From contig JAYWHK010000002.1 in NCBI GenBank assembly GCA_043777755.1, positions 1 through 15,419 of the forward strand: a stretch of 15,419 nucleotides of DNA. The letters are read 5' to 3'. This stretch comes from CANHEE01 sp043777755 (GTDB lineage: Bacteria > Bacteroidota > Bacteroidia > Chitinophagales > Saprospiraceae). The position numbers and the translations under genes are program-made. Shown here one piece after another: positions 7,168 to 14,410 of the stretch. Numbering within the stretch: position 1 is the first letter of the stretch; each line of letters begins with the position of its first letter. The notes under the pieces were generated by a model, which made no database searches, had not been told where the DNA came from, and worked only from the letters and a program-made list of their open reading frames with translations.

Positions 7168-8364
7168 ATGATTTCTAAAGAAAAACTTCTCTTACTGATT
7201 TTGGCAAGTGTGAATTTTACGCACATCATGGACTTCATGATAATGATGCCTCTCGGGCCACAACTTATTGAGCTTTTCCACATCACACCTAAACAGTTTG
7301 CTTGGGCAGTTTCGGCATACAGCTTAACCGCAGGTTTGGCAGGTTTTGTTTCCGCCTTTTTTGTTGATAATTATGATAGGAAAAAAGTCCTACTATTTGC
7401 CTACATTGGGTTTTTATTGGGTACTTTTGCTTGTGCATTTGCACCAAGCTATCAATTTTTGGTTGCGGCAAGGATATTGGCTGGACTTTTTGGTGGTGTT
7501 ATTGGAGCGCAAGTAATGTCAATCGTCGCAGATACTGTTCCTTACGAGCGTAGGGCAAGTGCTATGGGTTTGTTGATGACAGCATTTTCGGTGGCTTCGG
7601 TGGCTGGTGTTCCTACGGGGCTTTGGTTGGCAGCGCACTATAATTGGCACGTTCCATTTTTAGCCATTGGAGGACTTGGTATATTGGTTGCTATTGGGAT
7701 TTATTTTTTCGTTTCGCCAGTCAATGGTCATTTACAAAATCAAACTGTGCGACAAAATCCTCTACACGTACTTACAGACATTTTAAAATCGCCCAACCAA
7801 ATGCTTGCACTTGGTTTATCAACCGTGATGAGTTTAGGTCATTTTGCGATTATTCCATTTATTTCACCATCGTTGGTTGCAAATGTTGGTTTTAGCCAAA
7901 AAAATATTTTTTTGATTTACTTGGTTGGAGGACTACTAACTATTTTCACATCGCCATTGGTTGGAAAATTAGCAGATAAAAAAGGAAAGTTTCTAATTTT
8001 ATTGATATTTGGATTAGCGTCGTTAGTACCAGTTTGGCTGATTACGAACCTTTGGCAAGTGCCACTTTGGACAATCTTAGCCATTTCAAGTATTTTTTTC
8101 GTAACGGTCAATGGTCGCATGATTCCAATGCAAGCCATCGTATCAAGTGTTGTAACGCCTCAACAGCGGGGCGGTTTTATGAGTATCAATTCTTCTGTAC
8201 AGCAATTAGCGTCAGGTGCAGGCGCAACGATTGCTGGTTCAATTGTCTATACTTCCGAAAACGGACATTTTGAAAACTATGCTTATGTTGGTTATTTTTC
8301 AATTTGTATGATTTTAATAGCTCTTTTTTTAGCAAAAAATGTAAAATCAATAGAATCTAATTGA
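7168..8364 (+). CDS. MFS transporter (DHA1/AraJ-like efflux family)
   Basis: This is a major facilitator superfamily inner-membrane carrier, probably a proton-driven exporter of sugars or drugs; the substrate is not determined. From 7168 it has 398 residues, typical for a 12-helix MFS protein. The first helix carries LLLLILASVNFTHIMDF. The loop-2-3 motif A is visible as FVDNYDRKKVLL, with a second copy in the central loop (GKLADKKGKFLIL). The C-terminal half keeps several long hydrophobic helices. A start at 7117 would add 17 residues (MKKYFFYKIFNFCLPLY) encoded across the -7 box and was judged less likely. The gene stands alone, divergent from the predicted small RNA and convergent with the RNase E/G gene. 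Confidence 0.9.
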   Translation: MISKEKLLLLILASVNFTHIMDFMIMMPLGPQLIELFHITPKQFAWAVSAYSLTAGLAGFVSAFFVDNYDRKKVLLFAYIGFLLGTFACAFAPSYQFLVAARILAGLFGGVIGAQVMSIVADTVPYERRASAMGLLMTAFSVASVAGVPTGLWLAAHYNWHVPFLAIGGLGILVAIGIYFFVSPVNGHLQNQTVRQNPLHVLTDILKSPNQMLALGLSTVMSLGHFAIIPFISPSLVANVGFSQKNIFLIYLVGGLLTIFTSPLVGKLADKKGKFLILLIFGLASLVPVWLITNLWQVPLWTILAISSIFFVTVNGRMIPMQAIVSSVVTPQQRGGFMSINSSVQQLASGAGATIAGSIVYTSENGHFENYAYVGYFSICMILIALFLAKNVKSIESN

Positions 8365-8460
8365 GTAACTATTTGAAATTTAAAATTCAAAAGTGCTGTT
8401 AATCAGCAACTTGTAAATTCAAACCATCCTGTTTATTTTTTTCTATTTGACTAAAAATTA

Positions 8461-8496
8461 AAAAAAGCGAGTAATGTAACATTACTCGCTTTTTTC
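8461..8496. terminator. Bidirectional terminator between the MFS and RNase E/G genes
   Basis: The stem GCGAGTAATG/CATTACTCGC (8467-8476/8480-8489, 10 bp) has a 3-nt loop and is flanked by six A on the left and six T on the right. It can terminate transcription both ways. It begins directly after the stop codon of the minus-strand RNase gene and lies about 100 nt past the MFS stop. Confidence 0.88.
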
Positions 8497-10050
8497 TTAA
8501 TTCAACCTTATTTCATCATCATTATCATCAAAAAAACGATATTCATTAAGATGATAGTTGGCATCTTCTTTCAGTGAAATCCAACGATAATATTCTTTAT
8601 ACCAGTTTATTTGTTTGTTAAAAAAGCCTTTTTTGAAAAAAGCATAAATAAAAGGGTGTAATTGCAAGGTGATTTTTGACTTATTGCCCGTTTGTAAGAT
8701 AAAACTAAGATCACGTTCTATCTCGTCAATCAGCAAAGACGAAGCACTGATTTGACCAGAACCGCTGCACGTCGGGCAAACTTCCGCCGTATTAATAGCC
8801 ACCTCAGGTCGTACTCGCTGACGTGTTATTTGCATCAAACCAAATTTGCTAATCGGCAAAATGGTGTGTTGCGCACGGTCTTTTCGCATATAATCCGCCA
8901 TGGATTTTTGAATCGCTTGACGGTGATGTGCATTCTTCATGTCAATAAAATCTATGACAATCAGTCCGCCAATATCTCTCAATCGAATCAAACGTGCAAT
9001 TTCCTCCGCAGCTTCTATATTGACAGCGTAAATGGCATCGTCCGTATCGCCAGTGGTCACTTTATGACCGCTATTGACATCTATGACGTGCATTGCCTCC
9101 GTCGCTTCTACAATTAAGTATGCGCCACTTGGCATCGTCGCTGTTTTCCCAAAAGAAGCTTTTACTTGTCGAGTAACGCCATATTGGTCAAAAATAGTTT
9201 TTCCACCCTTATGAAATTGAACAATATCCACTTGGTCAGGTGCAATATTTTGCATATAACCACGGACACTTTGGTGCATTTCCTTGTCGTTGATGACAAT
9301 TCTGCTAAAAGAATCCGTCAATAAATCACGTAAAATACTGGAAGTTTTGTCCAATTCGCTCAACAACTTGGTTGGAGGTTTTGCATTGCGCAATTGCTTA
9401 TGAACGTTCTCCCATTGTTTGACCATGAAGGTCAATTCTTCGTGCAATTCGGCAACTTTTTTCCCTTCAGCAACCGTTCTGATAATCAAACCAAAACCTT
9501 TTGGCTTGATACTTTCGCCTAAAACTTGAAGTCTTTTGCGTTCGTCAGCCGATGCAATTTTTTTAGAAACGGAAACCCTATCTGTGAATGGCGACAAGAT
9601 AATATTGCGCCCAGGAATGGTAATTTCACAGCTCAATCGAGGCCCTTTGGTAGAGATTGGCTCTTTCAGTATTTGTACCAAAACGAGTGCATTTTTAGCC
9701 AATACTTGATCAACTTTGCCTGTTTTGATGATTTCTGCTTCCAACTTAAAATTGTCAAGGAGATGGGTATTGATACTACCAGAGGTAGCACCATTGGTGT
9801 ATTTGACCAATGAGCGAAGTTGTGGACCTAAGTCCGTGTAATGCAAGAAGGCATCTTTTTTGTGTCCAATATCAACGAAAGCTGCATTAAGACCAGGCAT
9901 GAGTTTTTTTACACGACCTAAAAAGATGTCACCAACTGTAAAATTGGTGTTTGTTTTTTGATGATGCAGCTCAACCAAACGACCTTCTTCGAGAAGGGCA
10001 ATCTCAATGTCGGATTGATGGGTTGCATTAATAATTAAATCTTTATTCAA
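8497..10050 (-). CDS. rng: Ribonuclease E/G family endoribonuclease
   Basis: This enzyme cleaves single-stranded AU-rich RNA and takes part in mRNA decay and in rRNA and tRNA maturation. The protein has 517 residues, the size of RNase G rather than the much longer RNase E with its scaffold tail. An S1-type RNA-binding domain is at about 35-130 (VGDIFLGRVKKLMPGLNAAFVDIG). The metal-binding aspartates of the DNase I-like core appear as Asp324 in HVIDVNSG and Asp367 in LIVIDFIDM. The zinc-link motif CPTC is at 425-428, followed by SGSG. A charged tail ends FFDDNDDEIRLN. No degradosome scaffold is present. It follows the ribosomal-protein gene on the same strand, with 266 nt between that appear to hold its own promoter. 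Confidence 0.95.
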   Translation of the reverse strand: MNKDLIINATHQSDIEIALLEEGRLVELHHQKTNTNFTVGDIFLGRVKKLMPGLNAAFVDIGHKKDAFLHYTDLGPQLRSLVKYTNGATSGSINTHLLDNFKLEAEIIKTGKVDQVLAKNALVLVQILKEPISTKGPRLSCEITIPGRNIILSPFTDRVSVSKKIASADERKRLQVLGESIKPKGFGLIIRTVAEGKKVAELHEELTFMVKQWENVHKQLRNAKPPTKLLSELDKTSSILRDLLTDSFSRIVINDKEMHQSVRGYMQNIAPDQVDIVQFHKGGKTIFDQYGVTRQVKASFGKTATMPSGAYLIVEATEAMHVIDVNSGHKVTTGDTDDAIYAVNIEAAEEIARLIRLRDIGGLIVIDFIDMKNAHHRQAIQKSMADYMRKDRAQHTILPISKFGLMQITRQRVRPEVAINTAEVCPTCSGSGQISASSLLIDEIERDLSFILQTGNKSKITLQLHPFIYAFFKKGFFNKQINWYKEYYRWISLKEDANYHLNEYRFFDDNDDEIRLN

Positions 10051-10109
10051 AATAAATTTCCTCTTTTAAAAAAGTATAAAAATACTGTTCAACATAAAGT
10101 ACTAAACCA

Positions 10110-10197
10110 TACAATATGCTGTTAATGAGGACTATACAATATTGAAAGGGAGCATATCAGGGCAAACATACTCAAGTAAAAGTGGGCTGTACAATAT
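10110..10197. repeat. Three TACAATAT octamers upstream of the RNase E/G gene
   Basis: TACAATAT occurs at 10110-10117, 10135-10142 and 10190-10197 (ATATTGTA on the gene strand). The third overlaps the -33 element of the proposed promoter and the other two lie in the leader. They could be operator or RNA-recognition sites, or chance in AT-rich DNA. Confidence 0.35.
10163..10194 (-). promoter_or_regulatory. Candidate promoter of the RNase E/G gene
   Basis: On the minus strand TTG (10194-10192), 21 nt, then TATGTTTG (10170-10163) fits the Bacteroidota consensus. It gives a leader of about 105 nt for the RNase gene, allowing transcription independent of the genes upstream. Confidence 0.55.
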
Positions 10198-10224
10198 AAA
10201 GGCAAGTTTTTTTTAGGGTTGGTG

Positions 10225-10265
10225 GTAGTTGTTGGTCATTAGATAAACTAAGAACCAACAACTAC
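10225..10265 (-). other. Strong hairpin between the ribosomal-protein and RNase E/G genes
   Basis: A 12-bp perfect inverted repeat (GTAGTTGTTGGT/ACCAACAACTAC, 10225-10236 and 10254-10265) has a 17-nt loop. On the minus strand it is followed by an A-run rather than a T-run, so it is not a standard terminator. It could end or protect the upstream transcript, or be an RNase processing site. Confidence 0.5.
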
Positions 10266-10316
10266 AATCACAACACATCAGAGAAGTCAAAGACTTTCAT
10301 CATCTAAAAAGAAGGA

Positions 10317-10409
10317 TTACTTCTTCTTCTTATGACGATTTTTACGAAGTCTTTTCTTACGTTTGTGCGTTGAAATCTTGTGACGTTTACGTTTTTTTCC
10401 GCAAGGCAT
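10317..10409 (-). CDS. 30-residue basic ribosomal protein (bTHX / AURKAIP1-COX24 type)
   Basis: This tiny gene encodes MPCGKKRKRHKISTHKRKKR followed by LRKNRHKKKK, 30 residues and mostly Lys, Arg and His. Such peptides occur in Bacteroidota, where they are annotated as AURKAIP1/COX24-domain proteins related to the small-subunit protein THX. The role is binding and stabilising rRNA of the 30S subunit. It lies 40 nt after the TPR-protein gene and precedes the RNase E/G gene, an order I recall as common in this phylum. The frame ends at TAA and the start is ATG, with no alternative start nearby. Confidence 0.85.
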   Translation of the reverse strand: MPCGKKRKRHKISTHKRKKRLRKNRHKKKK

Positions 10410-10449
10410 ATCGTTAGAATATTTTTAAACAGTTAATAAATAAATTTTT

Positions 10450-11247
10450 TTATCTCTTGAGTAGATTTTCGCATTTTTTGGCAAACATTGCCGCTTTTGC
10501 ATCTTCTCCTTTTCTACTATATGCTTCACCTATTAGGCAGACAGCATCAGGATTGTTAGGACTCTTCTTCAAAATCTGTTCCAAACGTTGCACAGCCTTA
10601 TCATATTGATTGGTACGCATTGCTAATTTGGCAAGTTGAAAAAGAACTTGTGCATTTTCTGGAAATTTTGTATCCAAATCACGCAACATCAAAATTCCTT
10701 TCATTGGATTATCCGCAGGAGGATTTTCGGTAAAACACAAGGCAGCAGCTATTTGATACTCTACCTTAGAAGGATTGAGCGCAATGGCATTTTCAAAAGC
10801 TTTGCTGGCATTATCCGTACAAAATTTTCTCAAACCATCACCTTCATTCTCTCCAATACTTTCTAATAAAGTAGAACCCGCTATATTCCAAGCATTTTCA
10901 GTTTTGTCAATAAGGGCTACTTGATTCGCAAAAAAACCAGCAATCGTTTTTTGATTAGCCCTATACCATGCGCCTGAAAGTTTTTTCAAAACGCTTGATT
11001 TTGCTGTATCGCTTGCGGTTATTTTTGCTTGTTGCTCCAGAGAAGCAACCAAATCAGCTTGTTCTGTATTCAGCTTGGTTTTACCCATCTCTATAAGTTG
11101 CTGAATCTCATTGTCTTCGGAAGACGAAGCAACGGTATTTTCTTTGCTGTGTTTGTGATTTTTGGGAACTCTATCGCATCCAAAATACACAACGAACAAC
11201 ACGAATGTTGCTATACCAATGAATAAATACTGCTGACGATTAAACAT
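10450..11247 (-). CDS. Membrane-anchored tetratricopeptide-repeat protein
   Basis: A 265-residue protein of unknown specific role. Residues 8-23 form a hydrophobic segment ending VYFGC at Cys24, either an atypical lipoprotein signal (Tyr at -3 is unusual) or a membrane anchor. A charged, low-complexity linker follows (about 25-60). The remainder is helical, with TPR-like units at about 119-160, 162-197, 199-232 and 233-262; the clearest contains LFQLAKLAMRTNQYDKAVQRL and PNNPDAVCLIGEAYSRKGEDAKA. TPR domains mediate protein-protein contact, so it probably faces the periplasm as a scaffold. It lies between the HU-like gene and the small ribosomal-protein gene on the same strand. Confidence 0.85.
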   Translation of the reverse strand: MFNRQQYLFIGIATFVLFVVYFGCDRVPKNHKHSKENTVASSSEDNEIQQLIEMGKTKLNTEQADLVASLEQQAKITASDTAKSSVLKKLSGAWYRANQKTIAGFFANQVALIDKTENAWNIAGSTLLESIGENEGDGLRKFCTDNASKAFENAIALNPSKVEYQIAAALCFTENPPADNPMKGILMLRDLDTKFPENAQVLFQLAKLAMRTNQYDKAVQRLEQILKKSPNNPDAVCLIGEAYSRKGEDAKAAMFAKKCENLLKR

Positions 11248-11263
11248 ACTTTAAAATTTTCCG

Positions 11264-11271
11264 CAAAAATA
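11264..11271 (-). promoter_or_regulatory. Possible -7 element of the TPR-protein gene
   Basis: TATTTTTG on the minus strand matches TAnnTTTG and directly abuts the terminator hairpin of the preceding gene, ending 16 nt before the ATG. No TTG is seen at the -33 position, which would fall inside the hairpin. The T-run may simply be the terminator tail. Confidence 0.3.
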
Positions 11272-11325
11272 ACAGACAGTAGATAAGTTTTATCTTTTTT
11301 GAAGAAAAAATTATCTACTGTCTGT
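11265..11325 (-). terminator. Terminator after the HU-like gene
   Basis: A perfect 15-bp stem (ACAGACAGTAGATAA at 11272-11286 with 11311-11325) has an inner T6/A6 stem around GAAG. On the minus strand it is followed by TTATTTTTG. It separates the HU-like gene from the TPR gene, so the former is probably transcribed mainly as a single-gene message. Confidence 0.75.
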
Positions 11326-11401
11326 AAAAAATTGCTTAAGATAAACTCCGTAGGCTATATACTTGTAAAACAACACTTTACTTTAAGAGAATCTGAAACG
11401 A

Positions 11402-11716
11402 CTAATCGTCATCACCATCATCTTCTGGTAAAGAAGTTACTTTACTTTTTACTTCTTCCATGAAAATTTTAGCTGGCTTGAAAGAAGGAATAAAATGTTC
11501 AGGAATTTCAAGAGATTTGTTATTCTTGATATGGCGACCTACTTTCTTAGCACGACGCTTAATGACAAATGAACCGAAGCCACGCACATAAACGTTCTCT
11601 CCGCTTGCCATTGTATTCTTCACTTCTTGGAAGAATGTTTCTAAAGTAACCAATACATCGACTTTTTCGACATTGGTTTTTTCAGCAATGATATTAACGA
11701 TATCCGCTTTTCTCAT
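11402..11716 (-). CDS. HU/IHF-family DNA-binding protein
   Basis: A nucleoid protein that binds and bends DNA as a dimer. It has 104 residues, slightly longer than typical HU (about 90). The N-terminal helical part (MRKADIVNIIAEKTN) and the strand motif RGFGSFVIKRR (45-55) are clear. The DNA-contacting arm reads GRHIKNNKSLEIP. At the position where HU has Arg-Asn-Pro this protein has Arg-His-Ile, so the intercalating proline appears to be absent. The body ends FKPAKIFMEEVK, followed by an acidic tail (PEDDGDDD, 97-104). It is preceded by a good promoter and followed by a terminator. Confidence 0.93.
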   Translation of the reverse strand: MRKADIVNIIAEKTNVEKVDVLVTLETFFQEVKNTMASGENVYVRGFGSFVIKRRAKKVGRHIKNNKSLEIPEHFIPSFKPAKIFMEEVKSKVTSLPEDDGDDD

Positions 11717-11771
11717 TATTTAATTTGTTGTTTTAGAATGAGTTATAAATCAGATTTTACAAATTGGACTG

Positions 11772-11803
11772 CAAAGTTGCGTTATTATTTTTTGAAAATC
11801 AAA
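11772..11803 (-). promoter_or_regulatory. Promoter of the HU-like gene
   Basis: On the minus strand TTTG (11803-11800), 20 nt, then CAACTTTG (11779-11772) matches the Bacteroidota promoter except for the first -7 base. It gives a leader of about 50 nt. Confidence 0.65.
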
Positions 11804-12015
11804 TTTTTATCTAAAAAAAATTTAATTTTTTTTTATAATTCATTATCAATCAAATAATTATGAAAAAAAACGCTTGTTTTAAGCAATTTTTTACTTCGTG
11901 GCTCTCCTTGACGTAAAAAATCTAACACTTTGAATAACAATTATTTACAATTTTTATTTTTTAAAATGTAATTTTATAAAAATCACACTACGACGAATTA
12001 TTTACATTAATTTAT

Positions 12016-12070
12016 CGTTCAAAAACGCTTTTGTATTCCAAAAATGCTGTAGATTGCAGCGTTTTTGACG
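12016..12070 (+). other. Long hairpin upstream of the 12127 gene
   Basis: CGTTCAAAAACGCT (12016-12029) pairs with AGCGTTTTTGACG (12058-12070) with one bulged base and a 28-nt loop. It lies about 57 nt before the start codon. On the plus strand no T-run follows, so it may be a leader structure or DNA element rather than a terminator. Confidence 0.4.
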
Positions 12071-12126
12071 AACCATTCTGTTTAGTACAACATTATTAAA
12101 ATAGGCAGTATAAAATTAGTTTCAAT

Positions 12127-12456
12127 ATGGATATAAAAATTGATGAAATCTCTGACCTTATCAAAAGAGATTTTGATATTAGTCAGCAAGAGCAATTGTT
12201 AGACGAAGAAAACTTGCTCCTTCACCTCAGCGATGAGGTGGCTTTGATGATTGAAACACGTTTGGATTATCTTCTGGGTCTGATGTATCGTCTGGATATT
12301 GACGAACTCAAAATCAGCAAAGCCTTGGATTTTGGCAACGAAGTACCCGCCAATATTGCACTTGCCAAATTGATTTTAGAACGCCAAAAACAACGCCTTT
12401 GGAGCAAAAAGACTTTTATCTCACCTGTTATTACAGATTGGGAGGACTTTAACTGA
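12127..12456 (+). CDS. Small acidic helical protein of unknown function
   Basis: I do not recognise this 109-residue protein. It is predicted to be mainly helical and acidic in its first two thirds (LDEENLLLHLSDEVALMIETRLDYLLGLMYRLDIDELKISKAL) and more basic near the end (LILERQKQRLWSKK). It has no signal peptide or membrane segment, so it should be cytoplasmic. Its stop codon overlaps the next gene's start (ATGA), a sign of translational coupling, so it may work with the methyltransferase. Codon use looks like that of its neighbours. Confidence 0.8.
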   Translation: MDIKIDEISDLIKRDFDISQQEQLLDEENLLLHLSDEVALMIETRLDYLLGLMYRLDIDELKISKALDFGNEVPANIALAKLILERQKQRLWSKKTFISPVITDWEDFN

Positions 12457-13118
12457 TGCTAAAGTACCAAACGGAACTCCTTAACCTTAATATAGAAGGT
12501 ATTGATATTGCGATTGAACGGGTCACAAACATTGATGAACTTTTTGAACGACTTATTGCAAAAGGCGATGTACACGAGGATATGCTTGACGAGCGAATCC
12601 CTTATTGGGCGGAACTTTGGGCTTCTGCATTGGCAATGAGTCAATACTTGGTACAGTCAAAAATGGATTGGACGGACAAAAAAGTATTGGAAATTGGAGC
12701 GGGATTAGGACTACCTTCTATTGTCGCTGGAAAGTTAGGCGCAACAGCCGTTACGGTCAGCGATTACTTGCCAGAAGCCTTGGATTTTGCAGAAAAAAAT
12801 TGGAATAGAAACAATACGCATCAAGCAAACTTTGTGACGATGGATTGGCGAAATCCTGACGTTACATTAGCCGCTGATGTTTTATTGGCTGCTGATATTG
12901 CTTACGAACAGCGAATGTTTGAATCTTTACCGCTTGCATTCAAGGCTCTTTCTAAAAAAGGTGGTACTATTTTGCTCACCGAACCCAGCCGAGGTTTTGC
13001 GCAGGATTTTATCAAAGAATTGGCAAATCAAGGTTTTAAAATTGAGAAAAAAGTAATGCAAATTGAACTTTTTGGCTTAAAACAAGATGTTAATTTATTG
13101 ATTATGAGTATTTTATAA
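12456..13118 (+). CDS. Class I SAM-dependent methyltransferase (METTL21/Methyltransf_16-like)
   Basis: A 220-residue Rossmann-fold methyltransferase that should transfer a methyl group from S-adenosylmethionine, probably to a protein. Motif I, LEIGAGLGLPS, is at 78-88 and the ribose-binding acidic residue is Asp103 in SDY. DW at 130-131 and AADIAYE (145-151) correspond to the later motifs. The N-terminal IPYWAELWASA (48-58) and the [DE]xxY-like post-motif resemble the METTL21/nicotinamide-methyltransferase-like family, whose characterised members methylate lysines. The substrate here is unknown. The start codon overlaps the upstream stop by one base. Confidence 0.88.
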   Translation: MLKYQTELLNLNIEGIDIAIERVTNIDELFERLIAKGDVHEDMLDERIPYWAELWASALAMSQYLVQSKMDWTDKKVLEIGAGLGLPSIVAGKLGATAVTVSDYLPEALDFAEKNWNRNNTHQANFVTMDWRNPDVTLAADVLLAADIAYEQRMFESLPLAFKALSKKGGTILLTEPSRGFAQDFIKELANQGFKIEKKVMQIELFGLKQDVNLLIMSIL

Positions 13119-13156
13119 AAAATACTTTAATTTTTACGCTTTTGGTTTTTTATAAA
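13112..13156. terminator. Possible AT-only bidirectional terminator
   Basis: TTTATAAAAAA (13112-13122) and TTTTTTATAAA (13146-13156) form an 11-bp AT-only inverted repeat across the ends of two convergent genes. Its position fits a shared terminator, but the lack of G:C pairs makes it weak. Confidence 0.35.
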
Positions 13157-13646
13157 TAGGAACAGTCGAACAAGGCTCTCCATACATAATACTTTGTGCG
13201 GTTGGCGTTAATTTTTTTGTCAATTCCAAGTAAGCCGCTGGCGGAACAGGCAAATCACTACAACCTTTAATAACGATGCGCTGCCCTTCATACGCACTAA
13301 CATCTAACTGAGCAATGTAATTAAAATAGTGTGCTTTGTAAAAACTTTCTTCATCGCCTTGAAAAATTTCTCTTGCATAAGGCGATGCGCAGCTTGCCAC
13401 CAGCATATATGCCCAAACAGGAATAATTGCATCTGTTGAACAATATACCAATAGATTTTTTCCATCGTATTGCGTCCAATCGAGGCTTTTTAAGGCTTCA
13501 CGGAAATCTTTTTCTTTCAAAATCAATTCCATGAAAAGATAATTTTTCAAATCAAAATGTGCTAAATCTCCTTTTGGGAAAAAATGCTCTAAGTTAATTG
13601 TAATCAAACCACTCTGGGCGACACGATTTACCAATGTTGTATCCAT
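13134..13646 (-). CDS. DUF2480 family protein
   Basis: A 170-residue cytoplasmic protein matching the Bacteroidota DUF2480 family; no function is known to me. Recognisable family sequence includes VNRVAQSGLITINLE at the N terminus, LLVYCSTDAIIPVWAYMLVA (65-84), the IVIKGCSD motif with Cys129, and LTPTAQSIMYGEPCSTVPIYK with Cys159 near the C terminus. The two conserved Gly-Cys/Pro-Cys sites suggest a metal or redox role, which is inference. It is convergent with the methyltransferase gene (15 nt apart) and divergent from the RNase H gene. Confidence 0.88.
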   Translation of the reverse strand: MDTTLVNRVAQSGLITINLEHFFPKGDLAHFDLKNYLFMELILKEKDFREALKSLDWTQYDGKNLLVYCSTDAIIPVWAYMLVASCASPYAREIFQGDEESFYKAHYFNYIAQLDVSAYEGQRIVIKGCSDLPVPPAAYLELTKKLTPTAQSIMYGEPCSTVPIYKKPKA

Positions 13647-13682
13647 AATTTTTTTATTGTATCATCAATGACGACCAAGTTG

Positions 13683-13711
13683 CAAATTTATTGAAGAAAA
13701 ACGATTTTAAA
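13683..13711 (-). promoter_or_regulatory. Weak candidate promoter for the DUF2480 gene
   Basis: On the minus strand TTTA (13711-13708), 17 nt, then TAAATTTG (13690-13683). The -7 box is perfect and the -33 is imperfect. The leader would be about 30 nt. Confidence 0.35.
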
Positions 13712-13758
13712 TTATTTTTCAACTTATTTTTACGCTCAAAAATTATTTTTTAAAAAAA

Positions 13759-14397
13759 ATGGCAAAAAAAACAAAATATTACGTCGTTTGGGAAGGTCAT
13801 AAACCTGGAATTTACGATACTTGGGAGGAATGTCAAAAACAAATCACTGGTTTTGCAGCAGCAAAGTACAAGTCTTTTGAAAAATCTGACGAAGCAATGA
13901 AAGCGTTCAAAGGCAATTATTGGAGTTATGTAAATAGCGCAAAAACAAGCACGCAAGGACATCTTGCTAAAATTTCACGTGATGAGATTATCAAAGATAG
14001 TATTTGTGTCGATGCTGCGTGTAGTGGCAACCCTGGTTTGATGGAATACCGAGGCGTTTATTGTAAATCAAGTGAAGAGCTTTTTCATCAAGGCCCTTTT
14101 CAAGATGGCACAAATAATATTGGTGAATTTTTGGCTTTGGTGCATGGTTTGGCGTATTTGCAAAAAATTGGCAAACCTGATATGCCCATTTATTCAGATT
14201 CTCGCACTGCCATTGTATGGATAAAGGGCAAAATTTGTAAAACAAAATTAGAACCCAACGCCCGTAATAAACGCATTTTTGAATTGATTGCTCGTGCAGA
14301 AGAATGGTTGCAAAACAATACTTTTAAAAATCCTATTCTAAAATGGGAAACCGAAGATTGGGGCGAAATTCCAGCGGATTTCGGCAGAAAAGGCTAA
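13759..14397 (+). CDS. Ribonuclease H with N-terminal viroplasmin domain
   Basis: This enzyme degrades the RNA strand of RNA-DNA hybrids during replication and R-loop removal. It has 212 residues. The viroplasmin-type hybrid-binding domain is at about 5-50 (YYVVWEGHKPGIYDTWEEC, with AAAKYKSF). A linker follows, then the RNase H fold from about 80. The four catalytic acids are visible: Asp85 (VDAACSGNPG), Glu123 (NNIGEFLAL), Asp147 (YSDSRTA) and Asp207 (ADFGRKG). This architecture is the common single-subunit RNase H of Bacteroidota. It lies 13 nt before the EamA transporter gene and may be co-transcribed with it. Confidence 0.95.
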   Translation: MAKKTKYYVVWEGHKPGIYDTWEECQKQITGFAAAKYKSFEKSDEAMKAFKGNYWSYVNSAKTSTQGHLAKISRDEIIKDSICVDAACSGNPGLMEYRGVYCKSSEELFHQGPFQDGTNNIGEFLALVHGLAYLQKIGKPDMPIYSDSRTAIVWIKGKICKTKLEPNARNKRIFELIARAEEWLQNNTFKNPILKWETEDWGEIPADFGRKG

Positions 14398-14410
14398 AAA
14401 ATTAAAAAAT

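Larger units (their letters stand above)
11717..12126. other. Divergent intergenic region between the HU-like gene and the 12127 gene
   Basis: This region holds the HU-gene promoter, AT-rich DNA without a coding frame (about 11810-12015), and a hairpin at 12016-12070. A clear TAnnTTTG promoter for the rightward genes was not found. Confidence 0.5.

Noticed and set aside
8752..9117. Plus-strand 121-codon frame within the RNase E/G gene
   Set aside because: Antisense shadow of a conserved enzyme gene with intact catalytic motifs.
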